From: Meridianimarinicoccus sp. MJW13
GTDB taxonomy: Bacteria; Pseudomonadota; Alphaproteobacteria; Rhodobacterales; Rhodobacteraceae
Direction of reading: 5' to 3'
Length of the DNA stretch: 64,000 bases
Assembly (NCBI RefSeq): GCF_014901205.1
Contig: NZ_JACNMU010000003.1
Location: 310,001 to 374,000 of the forward strand
Under the pieces are notes generated by a model, which was not told the DNA's origin, did not search any database, and worked only from the letters and a program-made list of their open reading frames with translations. The position numbers were made by a program, and so were the translations under genes. Each line of letters starts with the position of its first letter. Positions within the stretch are counted from its first letter, which is position 1. Below are positions 37,515 through 46,353 of this stretch, in pieces.

Positions 37515-38534
37515 TTGCCCGACGCGCTCTCCGATCTTCTTGCCACGCGGGACTGGATCCTGGCCGATGGGGCCACCGGCACCAACCTTTTCAACATGGG
37601 GCTGTCGTCCGGCGATGCGCCCGAGATGTGGAACGAGACCCAGCCCGACAAGATCCGGGCGTTGTATCGCGGCGCGGTCGAGGCGGGCAGCGACCTGTTC
37701 CTGACCAACAGTTTCGGCAGCAACCGTGCCCGGTTGAAGCTGCACGACATGGGCCACCGATCCCACGAGTTGTCGCGCGTAGCCGCCGAACTGGGCCGCG
37801 AGGTGGCCGATGCCGCTGACCACAAGGTCGTCGTCGCAGGCTCGATGGGCCCCACCGGCGAGATCATGGCCCCCATGGGCCAGCTGACCCATGCGCTGGC
37901 CGTCGAGATCTTCCACGAACAGGCCGAGGGGCTGAAGGCCGGCGGCGCCGATGTTCTGTGGATGGAGACGATCTCGGCCGCCGAGGAATACAAGGCCGCC
38001 GCCGAGGCCGCCGAACGGGTCGGGATGCCGTGGTGTGGCACCATGAGTTTCGACACCGCCGGGCGCACCATGATGGGGCTGACCGCCGCCGATCTGGCCA
38101 AGATGATCGACCGGATGCAACACAAGCCGCTGGCCTTCGGCGCCAATTGCGGCGTCGGCGCATCCGACCTGCTGCGCACGGTTCTGGGGATCACCGCGCA
38201 GGGGCCGGAAACCCCGGTCATCGCCAAGGGCAATGCGGGCATTCCGAAATATGTCGATGGCCATATCCACTATGATGGCACGCCCGACCTGATGGCGCGC
38301 TACGCCGTGCTGGCCTTGCACAGCGGCGCCACCATCATCGGCGGGTGCTGTGGCACCACCCCCGATCACCTGCGCGCCATGCGCGCCGCACTGGAAGACG
38401 CCACCCCCGGCCCCCGGCCCAGCCTGGATGACATCGCCGGCGCGCTTGGGGCATTTTCCTCGGCCAGCGACGGGCTCGACAGCACACCGATCCCCTCGCG
38501 CGGGCGCGGTCGGCGGCGCAGAAGCCCTACCTGA
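37515..38534 (+). CDS. bmt: Homocysteine S-methyltransferase (BHMT/MetH N-terminal type)
   Basis: A 339-residue zinc-dependent methyltransferase equivalent to the homocysteine domain of MetH. The zinc cysteines are C212 (GANCGVG) and C278-C279 (IIGGCCGTTPDH); the N-terminal ADGATGTNLF is conserved. There is no fused folate, cobalamin or activation domain. The corrinoid protein gene follows in the same direction, matching the split methionine synthase reported for Phaeobacter and relatives, where separate homocysteine, cobalamin and pterin proteins work together. The methyl donor may be methyl-corrinoid from either folate or a methylated amine. The C-terminus (SRGRGRRRRSPT) is basic. Confidence 0.88.
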   Translation: MPDALSDLLATRDWILADGATGTNLFNMGLSSGDAPEMWNETQPDKIRALYRGAVEAGSDLFLTNSFGSNRARLKLHDMGHRSHELSRVAAELGREVADAADHKVVVAGSMGPTGEIMAPMGQLTHALAVEIFHEQAEGLKAGGADVLWMETISAAEEYKAAAEAAERVGMPWCGTMSFDTAGRTMMGLTAADLAKMIDRMQHKPLAFGANCGVGASDLLRTVLGITAQGPETPVIAKGNAGIPKYVDGHIHYDGTPDLMARYAVLALHSGATIIGGCCGTTPDHLRAMRAALEDATPGPRPSLDDIAGALGAFSSASDGLDSTPIPSRGRGRRRRSPT

Positions 38535-38636
38535 GGTCGGGAACGCCGGTACAGGTGTCGCGAACCAGACAGTCCGCGGCCCCGATATCACGAAAACATG
38601 GTGGAAAGAGTAACCCCCGATCCGGGATACGCCGCC

Positions 38637-39335
38637 ATGAGTGAAGACGACGACATCATCCTGTCCGAACTGGCCGACGACGAATTGGTCGAGCAGATGT
38701 TCGATGACCTCTACGATGGCCTCAAGGAGGAGATCGAGGAAGGCGTCAACATCCTGCTGTCCCGCGGCTGGGCGCCGTATCGCATCCTGACCGAAGCACT
38801 GGTTGGCGGCATGACCATCGTCGGCCGCGACTTCCGCGACGGGATCCTCTTCGTACCCGAGGTGCTGCTGGCCGCCAACGCCATGAAGGGCGGCATGGCA
38901 ATCCTGAAACCGCTGCTGATCGAAACCGGTGCGCCGCGCGTTGGCAAGATGGTGATCGGCACCGTGAAGGGCGACATCCACGACATCGGCAAGAACCTTG
39001 TGTCGATGATGATGGAAGGCGCCGGGTTCGAGGTGGTCGATCTGGGCATCAACAACGCGGTCGAAGCCTATCTGGACGCGCTGGAAACCGAAAAGCCCGA
39101 TATCCTTGGCATGTCGGCGCTGCTGACCACCACCATGCCCTACATGAAAGTGGTGATCGACACGATGGTCGAGAAGGGCCTGCGCGACGACTATGTGGTT
39201 CTGGTGGGCGGTGCGCCGCTGAACGAAGAATTCGGCCGCGCCATCGGGGCCGACGCCTATTGCCGGGATGCCGCCGTGGCCGTGGAAACCGCGAAATCCT
39301 TCATGGAACGCCGACACAACCAACTGGCCAATTGA
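38637..39335 (+). CDS. Corrinoid (B12-binding) methyl-carrier protein
   Basis: A 232-residue cobalamin protein of the MtbC/MttC/MtgC type. The B12-binding DxHxxG motif is GDIHDIGKN (D113, H115, G118), preceded by a four-helix cap (about 10-90) and followed by the second cobalamin contact GMSALLTTTMPYM and the VLVGGAPL loop. Start at 38637 gives the usual MSEDDD N-terminus; an ATG at 38598 is possible. It should carry a methyl group between a methyltransferase and Bmt next door. The pterin-binding partner and the reductive activator are not in the window. Confidence 0.9.
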   Translation: MSEDDDIILSELADDELVEQMFDDLYDGLKEEIEEGVNILLSRGWAPYRILTEALVGGMTIVGRDFRDGILFVPEVLLAANAMKGGMAILKPLLIETGAPRVGKMVIGTVKGDIHDIGKNLVSMMMEGAGFEVVDLGINNAVEAYLDALETEKPDILGMSALLTTTMPYMKVVIDTMVEKGLRDDYVVLVGGAPLNEEFGRAIGADAYCRDAAVAVETAKSFMERRHNQLAN

Positions 39336-39379
39336 CCCGGACGGCGCCCTGAGGGGCGTCCAACCCCAAGGCCGCGCCC

Positions 39380-39991
39380 ATGCCTGACACCCAACATGCT
39401 CCCCCCGACCGCATCCTCATCATCGGCTGTGGCGCCATCGCACGTGAGATCCTTGCGCTGAAAGAGGCCAACGGCTGGGATCATCTGGATCTGACCTGCG
39501 TGCCCGCGATCTATCACAACCACCCCGAGAAAATCCCCGGCGCGGTGCGGGAACTGCACGCCAAGCATCACAATGCCTATGACCGGATCGACGTGGCCTT
39601 CGCCGATTGCGGCACCGGCGGGCTGTTGCAGAATGTCTGCGACGAGCTTGGCATGGCAATGATCGCCGGGCCACATTGCTATGCCTTCTTCCAGGGCGCG
39701 GCCGCGCCACCGCCCGAGGACGACATGACCGCCTTCTACCTGACCGACTTCCTGGTGCGGCAGTTCGATGCCTTCGTCTGGAAACCGCTGGGGCTGGATC
39801 GCCACCCCGAGTTGCGCGACATGTATTTCAGCCATTACGAGCGGCTGATCTATCTGGCCCAGGTGCCCGACCCGGAACTGGACGCCCGCGCCCGCGACTG
39901 CGCGCAACGCCTGGGGCTGGCCTTCGAACGGCGCGAGACCGGTTTCGGCGGGCTGGCCGACTGGATGGCCACCCGCGCAACCCCGGCCTAG
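39380..39991 (+). CDS. DUF1638 protein of the corrinoid module
   Basis: A 203-residue protein of the DUF1638 family: RILIIGCGAIAREIL at the N-terminus, ADCGTGGLL and AGPHCYAFF in the middle. Conserved cysteines (GCG, DCG, HCY) suggest metal or cofactor binding. DUF1638 genes are often found with MttB-like and corrinoid protein genes, as here, 44 bp after the corrinoid protein. The biochemical role is unknown. Its TAG stop shares a CTAG with the stop of sufE on the other strand. Confidence 0.82.
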   Translation: MPDTQHAPPDRILIIGCGAIAREILALKEANGWDHLDLTCVPAIYHNHPEKIPGAVRELHAKHHNAYDRIDVAFADCGTGGLLQNVCDELGMAMIAGPHCYAFFQGAAAPPPEDDMTAFYLTDFLVRQFDAFVWKPLGLDRHPELRDMYFSHYERLIYLAQVPDPELDARARDCAQRLGLAFERRETGFGGLADWMATRATPA

Positions 39992-40416
39992 GCGGCGGCG
40001 GTTTCTCCGGCCACCAGACGGATGCGTTCCACCATCGCCCGCAATCCGTTCGAACGCTGCGACGACAGGTGATCGTTCAGGCCCAGACGGCCCAGTTCCG
40101 CAGCGGCATCCACCTGCCCCACTTCGCGCACCGAAAGGCCGGAATACAGCGCGTGCAGGATGGCGATCAGCCCGCGCACGATCATCGCGTCGCTTTCGCC
40201 TTCGAAGTCAAAGGTCGCCTCGGGCCCGCTGCCGTCGATGATCGGACGGATCCAGACCTGGCTGGCGCAGCCGTCCACCTTTGTCGCCGGCACGCGAAAC
40301 ACTTCGTCCAGCGCGGGCATTTCCTTGCCCAACTCGATCACATGGCGATAGCGATCTTCCCAGTCGTCCAGAAACTCGAACGTATCGGCAATCTCTTCAA
40401 AGCGTTCCGTGGCCAT
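39988..40416 (-). CDS. sufE: SufE family sulfur acceptor
   Basis: A 142-residue protein counted from ATG at 40416, which has GAGGG five bases upstream; a GTG at 40422 is also possible. The sulfur-accepting cysteine is C50 in KVDGCASQVWI. SufE takes persulfide from the cysteine desulfurase SufS for iron-sulfur cluster assembly. No suf operon is adjacent, a common situation for alphaproteobacterial sufE. It is convergent with the DUF1638 gene and overlaps it by 4 bp. Confidence 0.92.
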   Translation of the reverse strand: MATERFEEIADTFEFLDDWEDRYRHVIELGKEMPALDEVFRVPATKVDGCASQVWIRPIIDGSGPEATFDFEGESDAMIVRGLIAILHALYSGLSVREVGQVDAAAELGRLGLNDHLSSQRSNGLRAMVERIRLVAGETAAA

Positions 40417-40503
40417 TTGCACCCTCTTGGTTTTCGTGCCATCACCTAAGCCGCACAGAGGCGCACGTCCAGAACCCCAACCCTTGGCAGCACGAGCATA
40501 TTG

Positions 40504-40971
40504 ATGATTCTTTCTTTTGGCATCTCGCGCCCGCTGATCCTGTTGGCCCTTTGCGGCACGCTTGCCGGGTGTGGCAACAGCCTGGGTGGCTGGTTCAACA
40601 CCGCGCCCCCCGACACGCTAGAGCCCGAGGACGGCTATGATCCCATCGTGACCGACAGCCGCCGTCCGGTCGCCACCATCACGGATCTGCGAATCGCCCC
40701 GTCGCCCGGCGGCGTCATCGTGCAGGCCAACGGATTACCGCCTACCCAGGGATACTGGGACCTGGAACTGGTCCGCGTCGGAGAGGACGCAGCACCCGCC
40801 AGCGAGATCCGATTGGAGTTTCGCGCCCGCCCGCCGATCGGCGAAACGGCCGTCGGAACAGCAGAAAGCCGCGACCTGGAAGTCGCGACTTTTCTCAGCA
40901 ACCATGAATTGGCGGGGGTCAGCAGGATCACGGTGATCGGGCAGAGCAACTCGCGCACGGCCCGGCGCTGA
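40504..40971 (+). CDS. Predicted lipoprotein of unknown function
   Basis: A 155-residue protein with a lipoprotein signal peptide: a hydrophobic segment ILLALCGT followed by the lipobox LAGC, so the mature protein starts at cysteine and is membrane-anchored. The rest is a small beta-rich domain (TITDLRIAPSPGGVIVQANG) with no cysteine. I recognise no family. The codon before is TTG, so the start could be 40501. It is convergent with the DUF6456 gene, 2 bp apart. Confidence 0.75.
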   Translation: MILSFGISRPLILLALCGTLAGCGNSLGGWFNTAPPDTLEPEDGYDPIVTDSRRPVATITDLRIAPSPGGVIVQANGLPPTQGYWDLELVRVGEDAAPASEIRLEFRARPPIGETAVGTAESRDLEVATFLSNHELAGVSRITVIGQSNSRTARR

Positions 40972-40973
40972 GT

Positions 40974-42101
40974 CTAGCCAATCAGCCGATTGGCCATCGC
41001 ACCCTGTTCGTCATAGTGACGCTTGAGCCGCTGTAGCGCGATGCGCAACACCACCTTGCCCGAGCGCGCCGACCAGCCCATCGATTTCTCGGTGGTCTCG
41101 ATCCCCTCCAGGAAGCAGCAACAGCGCAGCACCACGTCGCCCAGACCCGCGCCCAGTTCCTCAAGTGCCGCCATGACCCGGCGCCGGGCCGCCTCCGAGG
41201 TGGCATTGCCGCATGTGGAGGCCCAGTCCATGTCCGACTGCGGTTCGCTCAGGATATTGGCCCAGTTCTGAGCCACTTGCGGCCCCAGTTGCGACATCTC
41301 GAAATCTTCGCGCAGACGCTCTCCGGCGGCGACAAGATCGTCGGTCAGGAAGGGTTGGCCGGATTTGTCCTTGCGCCGGGCCAGCGCCGACAACGGCGAT
41401 TCCGACAGGTTGTAACAAGGGCGCCGACGGCGGCCCGAGGGGCTTTGCGCCACCGGGTCCATGTGCCGGTGCTGCCCGGCAAAGGGATCGGCGGATTCGT
41501 GCAGTTCCGTTGTATCGTTGGCTTCGGCCAGCATCCGTTTCAACGCCGCGCGCCCGACCCCGGTGATGGTGTACTTCGAAATCCGGCCCTTACCGGTGAT
41601 GCGGATCCAGTCGTTCAGCGCCATGACCTCGGCCACCTCGCGGTCCACCACGGCCGTTCGCGTGGTGTCGCCGCCGGGAAGGTCCCGCACCACGACCGCC
41701 TTTTCCATGTCCTGCGCGAAAGCCAGCACCGCCCCGCTTTCGGCCAACCTGCGCAGGACGCGTTTGGCCTCGCGGCTCAGGTCCTGTCGGCACTCTGGCG
41801 AGAACTGGGCTTGGATCGTGGCAGTCATGGTTCGGGTCTCCTCGGGCGAATGATCCTGAATTGTGTGGTCGAAGGGTAAGTCACTCAAACGATTGAAGGC
41901 ACCATCTACGAGCGGGTCCTCACGCCTGTTTTCAAAACGGCGGACACGACGCATTACAGTGGAAGGCTGGTATCCGGTATCGCGTGCGATGGCGCGGATC
42001 GACCTTCCCAACTCGGTATGAACTACGTAATGAATAGCCGCTTCGGGCAGCCACCACACAGCAGAAAACGTTTCGGATGTCACAATCGCCTGATTGGTCA
42101 C
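40974..42101 (-). CDS. DUF6456 helix-turn-helix protein
   Basis: A 375-residue protein starting with GTG at 42101, seven bases after GAGGAGA. The N-terminal part has a helix-turn-helix (SIRAIARDTGYQPSTVMRRV), and the C-terminal half is the DUF6456 domain (PLSALARRKDKSGQPFL, EKSMGWSARSGKVVLRIAL). Probably a DNA-binding regulator, conserved in Rhodobacterales; target unknown. It is divergent from the DUF6477 gene, and this pairing recurs in the order, so they may act together. Confidence 0.82.
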   Translation of the reverse strand: MTNQAIVTSETFSAVWWLPEAAIHYVVHTELGRSIRAIARDTGYQPSTVMRRVRRFENRREDPLVDGAFNRLSDLPFDHTIQDHSPEETRTMTATIQAQFSPECRQDLSREAKRVLRRLAESGAVLAFAQDMEKAVVVRDLPGGDTTRTAVVDREVAEVMALNDWIRITGKGRISKYTITGVGRAALKRMLAEANDTTELHESADPFAGQHRHMDPVAQSPSGRRRRPCYNLSESPLSALARRKDKSGQPFLTDDLVAAGERLREDFEMSQLGPQVAQNWANILSEPQSDMDWASTCGNATSEAARRRVMAALEELGAGLGDVVLRCCCFLEGIETTEKSMGWSARSGKVVLRIALQRLKRHYDEQGAMANRLIG

Positions 42102-42326
42102 GCTGAAGTCTCCTCAAGCCTTGCGAGCGGCACAGGCTTCCCCCACGGATTGGCCTGTTGAGCCTGTCGCAACACTTCTTTCAGGTCTGTTAAAATTGTC
42201 TGCATGGTTAAGCATTGTTTATAATGCCTAAATCTTGGTAGCCGTGGCGGACGGCGAGTTGCTTAAAATGCAACACACTCAATCTGGTTATCAATGTTGT
42301 TGCGAAAACCAGCACAGGAGAATGAC

Positions 42327-42659
42327 ATGATCGATCCCCTCAGCGCCCTGAAGTCCCTGAACCGACCCACGCTTCTGGTGACCGCCGCGCGCCTTGCGCT
42401 GCCCGGATACAGCCGTGAAAAAGAGCTGCCACGCCTGCTGAACACGCCCAATGTGCCCGGCCGCAACCAGTGCATCCTGAAGTTGATGGAGTTGGAATCA
42501 GAGCTGAACGCCCAGCGGCGGGCCAAGGATCCCGTCTATGGACCGGCCCGCCATGTCAAGATTCTGTCCGCCCTGATGCACGAATCGCAACACCCTCGTG
42601 CGCCGAAGCGCCGTCAGCTGAAAGCGTCAGCGACCTCGGACTTCCTGCGGGCGATATAA
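42327..42659 (+). CDS. DUF6477 family protein
   Basis: A 110-residue protein starting at ATG 42327 after CAGGAGAATGAC. The sequence LNRPTLLVTAARLALPGYSR followed by LMELESELNAQRRAKDPVYG marks the DUF6477 family, small basic helical proteins of unknown function in Rhodobacterales. Its last 46 bases overlap the end of mttB on the other strand. The promoter region shared with the DUF6456 gene (42102-42326) is AT-rich and contains TTAAGCATTGTTTAT. Confidence 0.8.
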   Translation: MIDPLSALKSLNRPTLLVTAARLALPGYSREKELPRLLNTPNVPGRNQCILKLMELESELNAQRRAKDPVYGPARHVKILSALMHESQHPRAPKRRQLKASATSDFLRAI

Positions 42660-44158
42660 TCCTGCAGGGCATCTCGAATCGCCGGATCCAGCCCCGGCTG
42701 CTGATAGTCCGCCAGCAACTTGCGAACCTTGCGATTGGCCAGCGTCCGTGTGTCCGGCGCGTCATCGTCGATCCAGGTCTCGTAGGGGCGGTAGTCCAGC
42801 AGGTTGCTTCGCCAGAACGCGGTCTTGAAATTCGACTGGGTGTGGGCGCAGCCCAGGAAATGCCCGCCCGGCCCGACCTCGCGAATGGCCTCCAGTGCCA
42901 GATCGTCTTCGCTGACCGTGGGCTTGCGCGCCAGTCGGTGCAGGATGCCCAGTTGATCGGCGTCCATCACGAACTTCTCGGGCGAGGCCACCAGCCCGCC
43001 CTCAAGCCAGCCACAGGCGTGCAGCATGAAGTTGACGCCGGACATCAGCGCCAGGTTCAGCGAATTCGCGGTCTCATAGGCGGCCTGCGCATCGGGCAGT
43101 TTCGAGCCGTTGAAGCTGCCGCCTGACCGATAGGGCACCCCGAGCCGGCGCGCCAGTTGCCCTGCACCAGCGGTGATCTGGGCGGCTTCCGGGGTACCGA
43201 AGGTGGGCGCGCCCGAGTTCATGTCGATCGAGGTCACGAAGGCGCCGAAAATCACCGGGGCACCGGGACGAATCAACTGGCTGTAGGCGATTCCGGCCAG
43301 CACCTCGGCAAACACCTGCACCAGCGTGCCCGCCACGGTCACCGGCGACATCGCCCCGCCCACGATGAAGGGCGAGATGATGCAGGCCTGGTTGGCCATC
43401 GCGTATTCTTCCAGCGCCCCCATCATCACCGAATCGAATGTCAGCGGCGAGTTGATGTTGATCAGCGACGTCATCACCGTGTTCTGCGCCACGAACTCGG
43501 CGCCGAACAGGATCTCGCACATTTCGATGCTGTGACGGGCGCGCTCGGGCTCGGTCACCGCCCCCATGAAGGGTTTGTCCGACAGGGTCATATGCGCCAT
43601 CAGCATGTCCAGATGGCGCTTGTTGGCGGGAATGTCGGTGGGTTCGCACACGGTGCCGCCGGACAGATGCAGCCAGGGGCTCATCTGCCCCAGCTTCACG
43701 AAATCATGGAAATCGGCGAGAGTCGCGTAGCGACGGTTGCCTTCCAGATCCAGCACGAAGGGCGGACCATAGACCGGGGCCAGCACCAGGTTGTCGCCGC
43801 CGATCTCGACCGAGTGTTCCGGATTGCGCGCATGATGGGTGAACCTGGCCGGTGCGGTGGCACACAGCTTGCGGGCCAGCCCGCGCGGGATATGCACGCG
43901 TTCGCCCTGCACATCCGCCCCGGCCTCGCGCCAGCGGTCCAGCGCGGCAGGGTTTTCCACGAAATTGACGCCGATCTCTTCCAGAACGGCTTCCGCCGCG
44001 GCCTCGATCCGGTCCAGCGCCGCGTCATCGAACAGGTCCAATGTTGGGATATCGCGGGCGATGACCTTGGCGGTCTCGACCTGAGTGCTGCTGCGTTCCG
44101 CGCGGCGCGCTGCGCCACCGCCGCCACGTCCGCGCCGTCGTCTGCCTTCATCCGCCAT
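42614..44158 (-). CDS. mttB: MttB-family (non-pyrrolysine) corrinoid methyltransferase
   Basis: A 514-residue TIM-barrel methyltransferase of the trimethylamine methyltransferase superfamily. The frame is uninterrupted with no in-frame amber codon, so it belongs to the non-pyrrolysine group typified by glycine betaine methyltransferase MtgB. Conserved blocks include [36 protein letters not shown] and [14 protein letters not shown]. The N-terminus is arginine/glycine-rich ([19 protein letters not shown]), an addition not needed for the barrel. Start at 44158 follows AAGGGACC. Together with the corrinoid protein and Bmt 3-5 kb away it could demethylate a quaternary amine and pass the methyl to homocysteine; the substrate is unknown. 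Confidence 0.88.
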   Translation of the reverse strand: MADEGRRRRGRGGGGAARRAERSSTQVETAKVIARDIPTLDLFDDAALDRIEAAAEAVLEEIGVNFVENPAALDRWREAGADVQGERVHIPRGLARKLCATAPARFTHHARNPEHSVEIGGDNLVLAPVYGPPFVLDLEGNRRYATLADFHDFVKLGQMSPWLHLSGGTVCEPTDIPANKRHLDMLMAHMTLSDKPFMGAVTEPERARHSIEMCEILFGAEFVAQNTVMTSLININSPLTFDSVMMGALEEYAMANQACIISPFIVGGAMSPVTVAGTLVQVFAEVLAGIAYSQLIRPGAPVIFGAFVTSIDMNSGAPTFGTPEAAQITAGAGQLARRLGVPYRSGGSFNGSKLPDAQAAYETANSLNLALMSGVNFMLHACGWLEGGLVASPEKFVMDADQLGILHRLARKPTVSEDDLALEAIREVGPGGHFLGCAHTQSNFKTAFWRSNLLDYRPYETWIDDDAPDTRTLANRKVRKLLADYQQPGLDPAIRDALQDYIARRKSEVADAFS

Positions 44159-44234
44159 GATCTGGTCCCTTGATCGTGCATTCTTCCCGAAGGGGTGGCG
44201 TAGACCTAGCCAACCGCAGGCTGCGACCACATCG

Positions 44235-44317
44235 GTTTTGCGTCTCCTCGCGGCGCAAAACGACATTCGCACGGCTTTTCAGGCCCGCTGGCGGCATGGG
44301 CTTCGGGAAAGCCATGC
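44235..44317. other. Two inverted repeats between mttB and guaA
   Basis: GTTTTGCG (44235-44242) and CGCAAAAC (44254-44261) form a perfect 8-bp stem with an 11-base loop. GCATGG-G-CTT and AAG-CCATGC (44294-44317) form a second, bulged stem 44 bp before the guaA ATG. They lie in the shared upstream region of two divergent genes. Their role is unknown; they could be operators or a guaA leader structure. Confidence 0.35.
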
Positions 44318-44360
44318 AGACTCACTTGCAAGGCCCCGCGCCCTTGCCTATCAGCCTGCC

Positions 44361-45920
44361 ATGACAGATGTTTCCCATGACCGCCTGCTGATTGTCGATT
44401 TCGGCAGTCAGGTGACCCAGCTCATCGCGCGCCGCCTGCGCGAGCTGAACGTGTATTGCGAGATCCACCCCTATCAGAATGTCACCACCGACTTCGTGCG
44501 CCAGATGGCACCGAAGGCCGTGATCTTCTCGGGCGGGCCGGACAGCGTGACCCGCGAGGGGTCTCCGCGCGTGCCACAGGACATCTTCTCGATGGGTCTG
44601 CCGATCCTGGGGATCTGCTATGGCCAGCAGGTGATGATGCACCAGTTGGGCGGCAAGGTCGAAAGCGGCCATGGCACCGCCGAATTCGGCCGCGCCTATG
44701 TCACCCGGCAGGGCCAGCTTGATCTGCTGGACGGCTGGTTCGCCGAGGGCCCCGAGCAGGTCTGGATGTCGCATGGCGACCATGTCAGCGAGATCGCGCC
44801 GGGCTTTCAGGTCTATGGCACTTCGCCCAACGCGCCCTTCGCCATCACCGCCGATCCCGAACGGCATTTCTATGCGGTGCAGTTTCACCCCGAAGTGCAC
44901 CACACCCCACACGGCAAGACGCTGTACGAGAATTTCGTGAAGCTGGCCGGGTTTACCGGCGACTGGACCATGGGCGCCTACCGCGAAGAGGCGATCCGCC
45001 TGATCCGCGAACAGGTGGGCGAAAAGAAAGTCATCTGCGGCCTGTCGGGTGGTGTCGACAGTTCGGTCGCGGCGGTGCTGATCCACGAGGCCATCGGCGA
45101 CCAGCTGACCTGCGTCTTCGTCGACCACGGTCTGTTGCGCAAGAACGAGGCCGAGGAAGTCGTGGCCATGTTCCGCGACAACTACAACATCCCGCTGATC
45201 CATGCCGACGAAAGCGCCCTGTTCCTTGGCGAGCTGGACGGCCAATCCGACCCGGAAACCAAGCGCAAGATCATCGGCAAGCTGTTCATCGACGTGTTCC
45301 AGAAACACGCCGACAGTATCGACGGGGCCGAGTTCCTGGCCCAAGGCACGCTGTACCCGGATGTGATCGAATCGGTCAGCTTCTCGGGCGGGCCATCGGT
45401 CACCATCAAGTCGCACCACAACGTCGGCGGGCTGCCCGAGAAGATGGGCCTGAAACTGGTCGAACCCCTGCGCGAGCTGTTCAAGGACGAGGTTCGCGCC
45501 CTGGGCCGCGAATTGGGCCTGCCCGACAGTTTCATCGGCCGCCACCCCTTCCCCGGTCCGGGCCTGGCGATCCGCTGCCCTGGCGAGATCACCCGCGAGA
45601 AGCTGGCAATCCTGCGCGAGGCCGACGCGGTCTACATCGACCAGATCCGCAAGCATGGGCTGTACGACGAGATCTGGCAGGCTTTCGTGGCCATTCTGCC
45701 GGTGCGTACCGTGGGCGTCATGGGCGACGGGCGGACCTATGACTATGCCTGTGCGCTGCGCGCGGTGACCTCGGTCGATGGCATGACGGCGGATTACTTC
45801 CCGTTCAGCCACGAGTTCCTGGGCGAAACCGCGACCCGGATCATCAACGAGGTCAAGGGCATCAACCGCGTCACCTATGACGTCACATCGAAGCCGCCGG
45901 GCACGATCGAGTGGGAATGA
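44361..45920 (+). CDS. guaA: GMP synthase (glutamine-hydrolysing)
   Basis: A 519-residue two-domain enzyme converting XMP to GMP with ammonia from glutamine. The glutaminase domain has C86 (GICYGQQ), H176 and E178 (FHPEVHH). The ATP pyrophosphatase loop is SGGVDS at 229-234, and the C-terminal dimerisation part ends in KPPGTIEWE. The start at 44361 ([17 protein letters not shown]) is the family start; the longer frame upstream overlaps mttB antisense. Confidence 0.97.
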   Translation: MTDVSHDRLLIVDFGSQVTQLIARRLRELNVYCEIHPYQNVTTDFVRQMAPKAVIFSGGPDSVTREGSPRVPQDIFSMGLPILGICYGQQVMMHQLGGKVESGHGTAEFGRAYVTRQGQLDLLDGWFAEGPEQVWMSHGDHVSEIAPGFQVYGTSPNAPFAITADPERHFYAVQFHPEVHHTPHGKTLYENFVKLAGFTGDWTMGAYREEAIRLIREQVGEKKVICGLSGGVDSSVAAVLIHEAIGDQLTCVFVDHGLLRKNEAEEVVAMFRDNYNIPLIHADESALFLGELDGQSDPETKRKIIGKLFIDVFQKHADSIDGAEFLAQGTLYPDVIESVSFSGGPSVTIKSHHNVGGLPEKMGLKLVEPLRELFKDEVRALGRELGLPDSFIGRHPFPGPGLAIRCPGEITREKLAILREADAVYIDQIRKHGLYDEIWQAFVAILPVRTVGVMGDGRTYDYACALRAVTSVDGMTADYFPFSHEFLGETATRIINEVKGINRVTYDVTSKPPGTIEWE

Positions 45921-45954
45921 CCTGACAGACACCGGGGCGTGTGGGCCGCAAAAT

Positions 45955-45984
45955 TTGCGCCAGCGCCCCGATTCTCTGTATACT
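45955..45984 (+). promoter_or_regulatory. Probable promoter of the zinc-ribbon gene
   Basis: TTGCGC (45955-45960) and TATACT (45979-45984) are separated by 18 bases and lie 33 bp before the ATG at 46018. This is a good sigma-70-like pair for this GC-rich DNA. Confidence 0.4.
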
Positions 45985-46017
45985 CGGTCATCTCCCATCG
46001 TTGACCGAGGCCACGTC

Positions 46018-46215
46018 ATGCATCTACGCCTCTTCAAATGTCCCAATTGCGGCCATCACATGCGACTGGGCGGGACGCGCTGCCGGCGCTGTTATTCGGA
46101 AAAGCCGGTGGTCTATTCGGCGTCCTTCATCGCATTTCTGGGATTCGTGTCCGGGCTGATCGCGGTCGCCTATCTGACGTATTGGGTCGCCACCCACATT
46201 CCGGCCACGCAGTAG
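46018..46215 (+). CDS. Small zinc-ribbon membrane protein
   Basis: A 65-residue protein. CPNCGHHM and CRRCYSEK form a four-cysteine zinc ribbon, followed by one transmembrane helix (FIAFLGFVSGLIAVAYLTYW) near the C-terminus. The frame is open further upstream but would overlap guaA; the ATG at 46018 has a promoter-like pair just before it. I do not recognise the family and infer no function beyond a membrane-anchored zinc ribbon. Confidence 0.6.
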   Translation: MHLRLFKCPNCGHHMRLGGTRCRRCYSEKPVVYSASFIAFLGFVSGLIAVAYLTYWVATHIPATQ

Positions 46216-46353
46216 GTCGTTTACAACACCCGGACGTTTTTTGGCCCGTGTCGTAGCGTTGAAAAAACTGTGACGCTACGTCTGGTTTGACGCCAATCCC
46301 CTGCAATTTTTAATGAAACCTGGGAACAGAAGACCACATCAAGTGGGGGAGAC

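Noticed and set aside
42614-44158. Pyrrolysine-containing MttB
   Set aside because: The frame has no in-frame amber codon between start and TGA stop, so it is the non-pyrrolysine type.
45877-46017. Upstream extension of the zinc-ribbon protein
   Set aside because: It would overlap guaA and bypass the promoter-like pair at 45955-45984.
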